A stretch of DNA of 64,000 bases from Steinernema hermaphroditum (lineage: Eukaryota > Nematoda > Chromadorea > Rhabditida > Steinernematidae): NCBI GenBank assembly GCA_030435675.1, contig CM059621.1:8184001-8248000 (forward strand), given 5' to 3'. The notes beneath the pieces were generated by a model that saw only the letters and a list, made by a program, of their open reading frames with translations, searched no databases and was not told the origin of the DNA. The position numbers and the translations under genes are program-made. Of this stretch, positions 43,926 through 54,979 are shown piece after piece (positions within the stretch are counted from its first letter, which is position 1; each line of letters starts with the position of its first letter).

Positions 43926-44380
43926 TTTTGTCCTAAAGTACTTGACCTTAGATTAGTGTTAAAGTTCAAAAGGTTGCCTTGTAGCTGATCCAATCACTAA
44001 ATTTCCGGCCCTGCTGAATCCAATTCTTGTAGCTGATCCTTTTCCCACATCTCTGTTTCCATGATTCCATAGAAGTTGTGCGGCCGACGTCCACTGAATG
44101 GTCGGCGCGAAGTATACGTCGGATATGTTTCATTCGAATCGAGATGAGTCATTCCTGTCAGGAAGCACACGCAGCTCCAAAACTCGAACCCGTAGGCGCG
44201 CTCCTCGGTGGCGTCCCTTCTGGCGACACACAAAAGAGGCTCGTCCACTCGAGTCCACTTCGCGTTGCGCCATTGAAAACGAAACCGCCCGAACGAATCG
44301 AAGGCAAACAGCGCCCCGAGGCGATTCCTCGCCGCGCATTTAAGCCGATGGAGGCGCTTCGCCCTTCAGATCCCCTTCCG
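43926..44380. other. Intergenic, 5' flank of the ground-like gene
   Basis: No supported gene; an open frame on the minus strand (43997..44248) lacks splice and codon support. Confidence 0.4.
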
Positions 44381-45585
44381 ATGCTTCTCCGGTGGCTAGG
44401 TTCGTAGTTGCCCCCCTAAAGAAGTACCGTTTCCCTTTAGGCCTGCTCCTTCTTCCGACGATCGCCTTCTCCCAGCTGTTCCCCTACGGTGGAGGTTGTG
44501 GTGGCGGAGGCTGCGGAGCGCCTTCGGCCTGCTCCGGCGGCTCCTGTGGTGCTTCTCCGCTGCCGCTTCCCTGCTCCGGAGGTGGCTGTGGGGGCGGATT
44601 GTCGCCCTGTGGCGCGGGGGGCTGTGGAGCCGCGCCGACTCTGCTCACCCCTGGCGGCTGCTCCGGCGGCTCCTGTGGCGCCCCTCTCCCCTTCGGTCCT
44701 CCAGCGTGCTCGGGAGGTTCCTGTGGCGGCTTCCCGTCGGCGTTCCCTCCCGCTCCATGCAACTGTCCTCGAGCGCCACCCTGTCCGGCACCTCCTCCGT
44801 GTCCTCCACAGCTGCCGCAGTTCTGTCCTCCGCCACCGATCTGTCCTCCACCACCTCCGCCCGTGATCTGTCCCCCGCCGCCGCCACTTCCAATCCCCAC
44901 GTGCCCTCCACGGCCCCCATGTCCTCCTCCCGTGACCTATCCTGCTCCCGCTCCGTGCTCCGGAGGATGTGGAGGCGGCGTCGGAGGAGCCGTCGGGGGC
45001 TGTGGTGGTCCCGCAGCGTTTCCACTCGCTCCAGGACCCGGAGCGCCTCTTCTGGTTCCCGGAGGAGGAGGCTGCGGGGGTGGGGGATGTGGGGCACGCG
45101 GCTATCCACCTTTGCCCGCCCAGGTTTGTGAAGAGGTCGTTTAAGTGTGCTTGAAAGGCGTTTTGCGAAGTGTTTTGAGGGCAAAAAGGGGGATAAGATA
45201 GAAGCAAGGAAAAAGTCTCCTTTTCAGAACGACTGCTGCTGCAATTGCCGATCGCCGTGTCGCTTTAAACGGCGCCGATTCGCCGCCGCCCTCGGGGTGC
45301 GCTCTCTCCGCGACCAGGACGCCTCCTGCAACAGCGAAACTCTCAGAAGAATCATCCAAGAGGTAATTTCCGATCTCGATTCCTCCGTGGATGACCGGCG
45401 CCTAGAACGCGTCGGAGGACGTGTCCGAGTCGAAGCGTAAGATCCAGAAGGCGGCACAGGAGGCGCTAGAGACTCGTATCGACGTCATCTGTGGCCGCGG
45501 GGAGTTCTCCTACGTCGTGCACACGGACACCTTCTGTCAGGAAACCGTCGACGACATCACTTGTTACGCATTCAAACCTCTCTAG
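44381..45585 (+). CDS. Secreted Gly/Cys/Pro-rich protein with C-terminal ground-like domain
   Basis: Exons 44381..44399, 44441..45123, 45228..45362 and 45406..45585 sum to 1017 nt, 338 residues. The signal peptide (WLGLLLLPTIAFSQ) is split by the first intron. Residues about 20-130 repeat CSGGSCGA/CGGGCG units; 130-230 are Pro-Cys (CPPPPPICPP-like) modules with CGGGGC returning near 220. The C-terminal ground-like domain has CNSETLRRIIQE, SKRKIQKAAQEALE, IDVICGRGEFSYVVHTD and CYAF. Ground-like proteins are hedgehog-related, nematode-specific secreted proteins linked to cuticle and epithelium. The N-terminal composition echoes the three Pro/Cys-rich copies at 5-11 kb, though I see no direct homology. 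Long frames on the opposite strand are shadows. Confidence 0.9.
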
Positions 45586-48251
45586 TTGTAGCAGCAAGGA
45601 TAAACGATTTCAGATTTGCTATTTGATTTGCCTGTTTGTCTAGAAAAGGAGTCTACATGTCGTCCACTAACAAGGATACTCGAAGTGATAAACGCCGATT
45701 TGGCTGAAACTTTCTACACTGGTAGAACTGTGAATGCATGAGACGTCTTATGAGAGAGGGTTTAAAGATAGGTGATATAGTGCTGTGAAGCCCAACTTAA
45801 CGGGACGACCGTATGGTTAACGTGTGATTAACGTGCCGGACTACCACGTTTCTTTTTTTCTGCCGTCGATCCCCGTCCGACAACAAGACCACGCTAGTGT
45901 GGCTTTCTGCTCAAGAACACCGAAAATTTCAGAGGAAACCAATCGTCTTGACGCTGAACAACCGATTATTTCGAAGGTGATAGTCTTCGTGGCAGCTCGC
46001 ACTACAGAACGAACAACGATCATCTATTAGTATGCATTTCAAAAGATGTTTTTCGCTTTATTTGGTCTCAAGAATCGCTCAGTTATTCCTCTTTAAGAAT
46101 GTGCGAATGAGATTTGGATGGCCGAGGAGACGGTGCTTCTCGAACTTTTGGTTCTCGAGAGCAAAAATCTCTAAAAGTTTCATCACAAGCTGAGAACTTG
46201 GAACTTAGAAAGTATGAAGTACTTGGGAACTCCGCCAGGTTGTCAACAACTTCTAAGGAAGGGCAGCGATGTCCAACTCGGCGGATCAGTCTTGGAACCT
46301 ACCCACGGCGGTCCCCCGCAAACTCCCATTTCGGACGCGAAAACGCCCACTGTTGACTTTCTGTAGCGAATGTCAACGAGAAGGGCTTCAGAAATAGCCC
46401 ATTGAGTGGCGGCGTGTGTTTCCCGGTATCAGGGATAAATTTACTCATGGACCACCAAAACAAACACTCGCTTAATTGCAATTCTCGGTTCTCTCGCTCC
46501 CAGAGGGACCGTCGCCATTCATTGACTCGTTTACTCAGAAACAGCGAACACCGGCAGGATCGTGATGTACTGTAGAAAGACGTGAGAATAGACGTAGAGC
46601 ACATTCACAGGATAGCTGCCCTCCATGTACCATCCTAGCAAAAAGGTCACCAAAATGGAATTTGTGTGCTCTTTTCATTCACGTATGGAATGCTCCTATC
46701 CAAGCCGCCCTTCTAGGGGACAGATTCGAATCCGTAACCCCGCTTGTCTTCTTCCACCAATGAGCGCCGATTTCGTGGACGACAGAAATGCACCTCAGGC
46801 CAGCAGCTGCCAGGCCAGTTTCTGCAGCAGAATCAAGCTCTATTCAGGGACTGTTTTCCAATCGTTTTCCACCATCACCGTCAGAGATGCGTAACCTCCG
46901 ACTGACGCACGCAAAATGTTTGTACGTGGGACGTTCTCCGGAGGAAGACAAACAGGCGCCGTCTCGATCTACGGAAAACTGCGTCACGTTGATTGCATCG
47001 CCGAGGTTTAGACACCCTATATGCTATTAGGCGTGAATCCGCTTACAACGGTCAATTTCTTCACAACACATGATTTATGGTTAAGGAAGAAACGTCTCAT
47101 CGAAGTCGGTCCTCTTTGCAATAAATTCGCCGGAATTTGGAGTCAGAATCTGAGAAGAAATTGGATACAGAGAAAGACCGCCAAACAATCTGGGTCCGAC
47201 CAAAATTTCACAAATACTTTCTTCGATGTGACGTCTTGTGCGTAAGTCGTTGATATGTAAATTGTATGTAAGTCGTTGATCCAAGACTAAAAATAGCGTA
47301 AGGCATTCGAAAGAAAGATTATTCATAAGATGTGACGTTGACATTTTGAACTTCGGGAAAACAAGAACGTCCGCTCACTCAACTCATTCGGCGAAACTCA
47401 GTGGAGTGGACAACAGGACCGATATTTAGATAACACAGAGAACAGAAATGCAAAAGAATAGACTATGGTGACACATGGACCTCTATCGGAGGACCGTTTG
47501 AGGGCCACCACTTTTGAGCCATAGGTTCTTTGACCAAGAGATCGATGAAAGGCGATGAAAGCTCTCGTGATGGAAGTATCGGAAATGCACATTTATTGCA
47601 AAAAATAGACATTTTTCCGTAACAATTCTGAGAGGTGAACGTTGTGTGAAATAGGATATGAACATAACAGGCACAAACGTTTGCAGCAGACGTTTCTTAG
47701 ATCGCAATGTAGCGCAATCTTTTTGTTTCAGGGATTATACACAAACCGAAACTTTGGGGTACCCGACAACTTTGAATGTAAGTGATGTTAGAAAAAAGTA
47801 AAAAGGGAAAGAGTACAATGTAATAAAAAATATCTCGCCTTAGATATTTCGTACCAGCGATCGTTGCGTCAAAAACGGCGGCCGAGAACGACCGCGCACT
47901 CAACTCATTTCTGAGAGAGCGAACAGACGATCCGACCGATCGCCACCGACTCAAATGAAAGAACTCGTATCCTTGGAATTCATTGAAATTCGGAATTTTT
48001 TGGAGAGTTTTTCCTTATTATTTGAGCCTATAGCTGTGATCAGATCTAAGAAAGCCATCTTGAGTTTGCTACAATTCTCTAACTGCGTGCTTTAAGCCAG
48101 ATCCCAGGTTATGCCTAGATGTGAGAATTGGCGTCATGCCCTCGATTTGCTTACCTCCAGGCTTCTATAGGTTACGTTTAGGTTCATACTGGTTTGAACA
48201 TAGACACTCTGAAGTGAAACGAACCGTGAATTCATTGATCCGTCTTACTTA
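45586..48251. other. Intergenic, mostly empty; one possible hydrophobic exon
   Basis: No supported gene. On the minus strand about 46530-46665 encodes ILVTFLLGWYMEGSYPVNVL followed by more hydrophobic residues and a stop, which could be a terminal exon of a membrane protein, but I find no partner exon. The stretch around 47895-47955 shares a repeat with 62462-62515 on the other strand. Confidence 0.35.
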
Positions 48252-49167
48252 TTGGGTTGATCCATAAAAAATGGCCGATTATTTTTTGATAATTTACTGA
48301 GACAAAACACGAAGATTTCAGTCAAGGTATTCATCACTCTTATGTACAACTTCAGCCCACTTTATGGCCAACATCCAGATTCCTCAATCGTGAAATACGA
48401 GGGTTTAAAACCGAAAAATATTTTTCGTCCAATTTTCGACCTCTTCACATTATTTTGAGTGGCTTTCTCTGATATCTTCATTTACGGATACGTAGAGATG
48501 ACAGTAAGATAGAGCTAAGAGAGCTCTATACGAACAGCAAACAGGAGTCTCACAGCTCAAAGTGGAGAGACATTGTGACGGTCAATTTGGAAACACATGG
48601 TCTCGGTTAGTCTGACTTTTTGGTAATCCGAGGGTCATTTTTTTCACATTTGGACTTTATTTCCGTGAAGTAGAAAAGAGCTCGTGAAGTCACTATGTGG
48701 GCATGGTAGCTGTGAGCGATGGCTATCTTCTGCATGTCCCCGTTCCTTATTATATTACTTAACCATTTGGAAACAGTGAAGTTAACGGAACATGGTGATC
48801 CGAAAAGGCCATCTTTTTGAGATTAGCCCATGCTGTGATAAACGACGAGCGCAGCGATAGGTGCATTCGGTAGGGAGGACCCAAATATGTATGTGATATA
48901 AGGCAGTCACCGTCCATCACACAAATGTTAATATAGGAAGTCCATACATCACTTCGCATTTCGCTATCTTGAGGTGCCAAAAAAATGACCATCGTGAAAG
49001 AATGGACCTCTAACACAAAGAGGAATGTAACGTACAAGCCACCAATCATGGTGTAAGGCGTGAGTTCACTGTACTCAGTAACGCGCCCATCGGTTATGCC
49101 CTAGGAGTAAACGTCGTGAAATTATGACATGTTTACAACATCGGCCATTTTTTGTGGATCAACCCAA
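48252..49167 (-). mobile_element. Mariner relic (916 bp) with foreign interior
   Basis: Inverted ends TTGGGTTGATCCATAAAAAA (left) and TTGGGTTGATCCACAAAAAA (right, inverted), flanked by TA at 48250-48251 and 49168-49169. Near the left end the minus strand encodes IKWAEVVHKSDEYLD-stop, the usual C-terminus of a mariner transposase. The rest of the transposase is missing, and the right half holds a receptor-like exon. Confidence 0.75.
48870..49100 (-). pseudogene. Serpentine-receptor-like exon inside a mariner relic
   Basis: From an acceptor-like TTTACTCCTAG (49101-49103) the frame reads GITDGRVTEYSELTPYTMIG, then a hydrophobic helix (LYVTFLFVLEVHSFTMVIFL), APQDSEMRSDVWTSYINICV and PPYRMHL. The pattern P.M.....W...N....D followed by PP resembles nematode chemoreceptor families of the str/srh/sri type. 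There is no start codon context, no other exon and no clean donor. It looks like a captured or inserted gene fragment. Confidence 0.4.
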
Positions 49168-49231
49168 TAGTTTACGATCAGTGGAGAGTTTTTCGCCGCT
49201 TTTCCTTCAAGTAGCTGAGATATGTTCTCTG

Positions 49232-49637
49232 TTAACGCTTTCTCCTGATATCACATAATCGATGAATCGGAGATGAATCGTCCTCCGTTACAGTCATCTC
49301 TTCTGGATCAGCGACTTCTTCGAACTCGTTCATCTCCGCCGACGAGTCAGCTTCGTCCACAGAGAGATATCTCTTCAAAGGTGCTCCGTCACGCTTCGTT
49401 ATCTCTTTTGTGCCTCGGGGCCTGATTAGCGCCTTCTTGTCTCGGCGGCACTTCCGAGAACTCCTTCACGAGAAAACAACTTATTTTCCGTCGCCGATTC
49501 CATCGGAAATCGCGTCGTCTTTGCGCCGTCGACCAAACAAATTACGCGCACGGGGTGCGCATGCCTAACGTCACGTTGGGACCAAAATAGAAGTTCCTCG
49601 GATAAGTGTCCTTTCGCCACAACTCGTTGATGATCGC
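49232..49637 (-). CDS. Possible 3' exons of an unknown gene
   Basis: Minus-strand segment starting after an ACCCATCAG acceptor (49638-49640) reads AIINELWRKDTYPRNFYFGP and NVTLGMRTP. A GTGCGC donor and a GTGAAG acceptor would join it in frame to SSRKCRRDKKALIRPRG and an acidic tail (SVDEADSSAEMNEFEEVADP) ending at TAA 49232-49234. The acidic tail looks like real protein, but both splice sites are weak and no upstream exon was found. Function unknown. Confidence 0.3.
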
Positions 49638-51316
49638 CTGATGGGTTCAGAAGGTTCCGGAAGTTTCGGCCTGCTCATCGTTGGGTTCGGCTTTAATTCG
49701 GAAAGGGTAATGTGGGGGGAAGAAGCTAGAATTCGAGGACGCATGGCCGAATCGGATGCACTTTGAAGGGTTATTCTGTGGAGTTGCACGGTGCACGCAC
49801 AAAAACAAGGCAGTACAGTATGCCACGAGTCCACTTAAGCGTTCCTCCTCTCTCGATGTTTTTCGGAAGGCAACGGTCAGGAAACGGATCCGGGTCAAAT
49901 GTCACAGAAATGCCGATTTTTAGTTTGTTTCCTGGAAACGTCGATCGCCGACGCTGAAGGGAATCCGCAAATCGGATGTTGTGGAAGACGCATTAGGAGT
50001 GATATTTTATGCGATTTCATTCAGTGGCCGCGGGAAAACATTCCATGATGGTGAGTCACCGTTTGCTGACTGACCGAGGGTGGGTGGCCGATGGGTAGAT
50101 ATGCGGGGAATGTGCGAAAAACAAAGAACGGAGAACTCGAGTGAGGCGATCTCTGGTCACTGCTGGAGAATCTGCGAAAACGCTTGAAAGGAAGGGTAAC
50201 CTTGGGTGGAAAATCGCCCACAGAAACAAAGAAGAGTTCAAATTTTCAAATTTGGGAGTCGAAGCTCTGTTTTTAAAGGCTGTATTAAAACTGTTCGTAT
50301 TCTGATCAACCGTATATTTCAAACGTAGAGAACTATGACAAAAAAAAACCGATCGTAAATAATTCCCTAAATTGACCAAACGTCGATCACAACGGACACA
50401 GTTAGTAAAATCAATCGATTAATGCTGCAGCATGTAGTGATGTTGAGGGATCTCTTTGAGTCCGAACTCTCTTGGAACTCTTCATCTCACCGATACGTCC
50501 TTCGTGAACGAGAAACACTTGAAGGGTAGGGAAACTAACAAGAGAGATGAAGAGAGAGATGCGCCGTTTTGAGAGAGATGCGCCGTTCCTGACAATTGTA
50601 GTAGCCTTATTGCCTAAGGAGAAAACCCGCAATGCAGCTCACGGTTGTTGGGTTCTTGATGACGACCGAGCTACAGCACCTTTCTGAGCTCCAGCATCTT
50701 CTCTTTCATCTACTGCATACTGTAAAAGATGTGCCAGATCAGCATTTCAGAATTCCTGTGCTAGAATGTTAGCAAATTTCGAACGCTTTTCCCTATTTTT
50801 CACCGAAAATCTTAGCTTCCAGAATAGTTCACCGTTGAAAGGAAGGTCCCCTCCCTACCCACATAGCACTTCTCTCCACTGTCCTGACCTTCTCATTCTT
50901 TGGTTCTTCTGGAAATATTCGAGCGAAATGAGTTGGTCCTCTTGGTGTTTGCCTAAACCGAATACGTTTCGCTTCAATAATATTAGTTTTCCGTCGTCCT
51001 CCGATGAATAATCGCTTTCGGACTGCACCGAAAGTGTCCGACTCCAAATCCTCCAATCCGCTCTCCAAACACCATTAACGGCCATATTAAACGACTACAA
51101 CCAAGTCGCCCTCGGCAGAGATGCACTCATTCCTCTCATTCATTTCCATTACAGAGTGTACCCCGAGTTCCGAATACAAATGGCCCCTTTAGCCCTCTTC
51201 TTCCGGTTCTGTTTGCCCTGTGGGTGCATAAATAGAAGAGTTTACTTAGGAATCCGTATTCACCACATATTGGTTTAGAGAAGATATGTCGGCACGCAGA
51301 GAGAAGTCAAAGCACT
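49638..51316. other. Intergenic, 3' flank of the GPCR gene
   Basis: I see no supported gene in this 1.7 kb. Confidence 0.4.
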
Positions 51317-54300
51317 TCAGTTGAGGAGGGAGATCTGGTTGGTGCCCTCAGCGCTGGCCACCACGAGCGTGTTCATCGTAACACGCTTCTCGATGCCGTT
51401 CGTCACGGCGCCGTCCAGTTCGATCTCGTCGGAGTTCCGCACCCGTGAGCCCCTGCAGAGGAAGCGCTTATCACGGCCACCCGGGTAGACACCTACCGCT
51501 TGGGGGTGATCCCGTTCGGGGAGGTCTCGAAGCGACTTCTCCGTGGCGTCGAGCGCATCAGCTGGACCTCGTATTCGGAGGCCTTGCGCGTCGTGGCGAG
51601 ACCCAGACGGTAGCGGATTCTGCTGAGCAGGTTGATCGCCTCATGCCGGAACCTGTTCGACATCAGACCATAGAGGATCGGGTTCAGACAGCTGCAAGGG
51701 GTACTGTAGGGGGATTCGGGGGTGCGGTGGTTACCTGTTGGCGTAGCAGCAGGCCTGGGCGATGGACTGGACGGAGAGGAGCGTGGACATGTCCTCCTGC
51801 CAGAATGAGGCCTCGGGGTAGTCGAGGGCCTGGATGAAGAAGCGGAGGTTCTGGAGGAACCAACAGACGCCGAAGACGATGCTGACGAGGAGGACGACGT
51901 GCGTGACGCGCTTCTTCATCTTGAACACCTCCTTCGAGAGCTTCAGCTCGGCCTTGTTGGCCCAGAGACGACGTAGCATGATGTAGTAGAGTGAGTAGGT
52001 TACGGTAAGCGGGAGGAAGTAGGCGAAGATGTTGAAGGCCAGGTAGAAGGTCATGACGCCGGCCTTGTCGGCGGTACCGTAGGCGATGGAAACGGAGTCG
52101 ACGCAGGCCGTCCAGGTGCCGTTCTCCTCCGTCTCGAACTGGAAGACGCCAGCGTCGGAGAGGATGAAGAAGTTGAAGACGGTCACTAGCACCCAGAGGA
52201 TCACGCAGCCGAGGATCACGTAGCGCCGTCGGTTCCGTAGCTCCTGCGACTTAACGGGGTACACCACCGCCTGAAAGCTCTCAGTCAGGACGCTTTCCAT
52301 GGACACGTCATCGATCTTCGGCCCCTTCGCGAAAAACATCCTAATTACGGGGTGTTTGTTTCCTCTGCTGCGTGGGACGGCCACGTCGCCCGCTTCGATG
52401 CGCCCCTTTTCAAAATTCAGAACGCAGTTCCGGGAACGGTGTGCCTAATCCTGTTATTCGGCCTTCTTTCTGCTCCCTAATTTGTTTACACCCGCGCCAA
52501 AGGCGGTTCTCCGTGTTTATGCAGAAGCTCCCGCCCGTTGCCCAAGGTCGCCTCCGCTCCCTAGTCGTGGGAACACCTTGAAGGTCGTCGGCCATTAGCG
52601 CGCCGCCTAGTCATTTCCTGACACTCACCATGAATCTGTCCAGGGCGAGCAGGACGAGCGTCCACACGGAGGCGTAGGCGCAGATGTACTGTAGGTGGAT
52701 GCTGAAGACACAGAAGAGGCGCGAGAACGGCCACGAGCGCATGTAGCTATAGGCGGTGAACGGCACGCAGAGGACCACGAAGAGGAGGTCCGCCAGCGCC
52801 AGGTTCGCGATCAGGTAGTTGGTCCTGCAACGCCGGCGTGATTGGGCCCTTTGTGCCCGAGAGCTTACGTGTCGTGGAGCCTCTGGACGGCGAAGATGGT
52901 GATGAGGACGCAGAGGTTGCCGAGGACGCCAACGACGGTGATGGAGGCGTAGAGCCAGGGGATGACTTTGGCGGCCCAGTGGTCAGGCATCTGGAAGGAA
53001 CGAGTGAGCTTCTGGCGAAGGGACACAAAGGAGTGGGTAATTGGCCTCGAAGGTGACAATAAGTCGTCGTGGGAGCCTGTGGACAGAGTTGATGAAAGGC
53101 TCAGTGAGAAACGGAAAATATCTCGTGAACTTGCTAGAAGGAGGGCAAGAGGACGTGCAGAAGTGACCCGGGAACGACCCGGAAGAGCTCGGAGATGGTC
53201 TCAGATTGGGTTAGGGTAATTGGTTAGACGTGCTTAACGAGACGCTCGGATAAGAAATGCAGAAGATGCAGGGGGAGAGGGAAGTTAAATGACAAAGACA
53301 TTAGCGATAGTGAGCTAAGGGGGCGATTTGAGGAAGAGACTTCCTGAAGGCGGAACGCCCCTAACCACTTTGGAAAACAAACGGAGACATGTGCCGACAG
53401 GAAATCCTTGTTTTTGAAGGAAAACAGGCATTTTTGAACACTTGATACACAGTAACTCGGGGAACATTTCATGGCATTTAGCACGTATCCTTTTTTTGTG
53501 ACCTATGCACACTTTCCTCTCGCAGCGAATCCCTACCGCTTCGATCTTTAAAGGCACCTTGCCGTGCACTTTGGAATTTTTAAAGGAAAATCCAATTTTT
53601 GGTTTTTGGATTAATTCGAAGAAGCCCTGCAGGCTTCAATTCGAGATCGCAACGATTCTCCGAACGCTCTGACTATCGTGAGAATCGACAGGAGTGACTT
53701 CAGACAGTGTCTGAACAGTTCTAGACCGTCTGTTTAGCAAAAGGAGTTGACTTATAGAAGTGCAAGGCCTTCTTTTCCGCGGGAAAGTGCGCCCCTCTTC
53801 CTGTTTTCTCTCCAATTATGAGCATCCGTCCGATCGTAGCTTTCCTCCACTACAGTGACTTGTCCTCTGTCCCCCTAAGACATCAACAAACTGCTGTGCC
53901 ACCCCGATGTACCCCTTTCGTTTGTATTCTCATTACCCTCGGCGTAATTAAAAGTCACACAGCGCGTTTGGTGCGCCACACTCCAGTGGTAATCGGGCGA
54001 TCCTTTCCAAGTGTAAACAGAAGATCAAGGGGGCTTCTGGTCACAAAGAAGGAGTTCGGCCTTTAGGGGACAAAGCTGAATGGAGACGATCGGATTGGCG
54101 CCTAAGGGGATTCGAGGCGACTAATCGGCTCCTGACGTCGCGGAAGCAGAAGAAGCTTCTTGTGAACGAAGAAGAAGGATCAGAGAGGACCTCGTTGTGA
54201 TGATGGAATCGATGGCGATGACCCACCGGAGGCGGGGCTCGATTCAGTGGTGAGGTCACCCCGGAGTGGAATTGGAGTGGCGAACTTCATAATAAGACGA

Positions 54301-54979
54301 AAATGTACGGCGTGGGGTGTAAAAGATTTATGCTTTCTGCGTATGCGCCCTTGAAACACTAAAGATCACTTCTGGGGGAGCAGGACTAATACAATTGGGT
54401 ATTTTCCGCCATATGAGTGAAATGTTTAGGTGCAAACTGCGGCGCAGTCAGGGGGAAACCACCTTTACTGCACAAAACGACAATTCCCCAGAGAGGAAGT
54501 ACTGGTTGTGTTCAAGTTCAGATTGAAATTTACGCCTCGTTTCTACTACGGTACTGCTACATCCTGCTTCCATATTGTTAGCCAAAATTTTGCCGTTTGG
54601 TTTTTGATGATCCATCGGCTGTTTTTGCAGTTCCTAGGCTGACTCTGTGCACTTGGCTATTTTGAAGAATTCCTAATGAAGCCGATTCCAAATCACCTGT
54701 CCGTCTCCAGATCAAAACATCGCCTCATGGTCCTTACCGTAACCGGTGGGGGAGTCCCGGAATCTGCTTCCGTGTTCCCTTCTAGTCTTTGTTTGCATTT
54801 GGTGGAAAATAAACAAATCGGAGGCGCCTTCCGGACGATAAGCCCTTCCCTCCCAAGGGCTCCAGAAACGGAGAACGACCTACCAGACTGAGGGGCGCGA
54901 GGCCGTCGGCCCTGGAGTCCTCCATCACGGCGGCGGTGATCATCACCGAGGTACGGTAGAGTACATTAGACAGCAGCAT
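51317..54979 (-). CDS. Neuropeptide GPCR, allatostatin-A/galanin receptor type (NPR-9-like)
   Basis: Six exons (54884..54979, 52869..52990, 52629..52824, 51735..52270, 51497..51691, 51317..51452) sum to 1281 nt, 426 residues. Rhodopsin-class features: TM1 with GVLGNLCVL, TM2 NYLIANLALADLLFVVLCVP, FTAYSYMRSWPF, TM3 ending TLVLLALDRFMAVVYP (DRF in place of DRY), TM5 YFLPLTVTYSLYYIMLRRLW, TM6 FGVCWFLQNL and TM7 NSCLNPILYGL. TM2-TM3 strongly resemble insect allatostatin-A receptors and C. elegans npr-9-type receptors. The N-terminal exon is separated by a 1.9-kb intron and is the least certain part. A Gq/Gi-coupled plasma-membrane role in neurons is inferred. The introns (52271-52628 and 52991-54883) hold no other gene that I can see. 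Confidence 0.88.

Noticed and set aside
44437..45207. 256-codon and other long minus-strand frames over the ground-like gene
   Set aside because: Shadows of Gly/Cys/Pro codon bias; the plus strand encodes a signal peptide and a ground-like domain across proper introns.
46725..46750. ATTCGAATC resembling a tRNA box B
   Set aside because: No T-stem pairing and no box A at the right distance on either strand.
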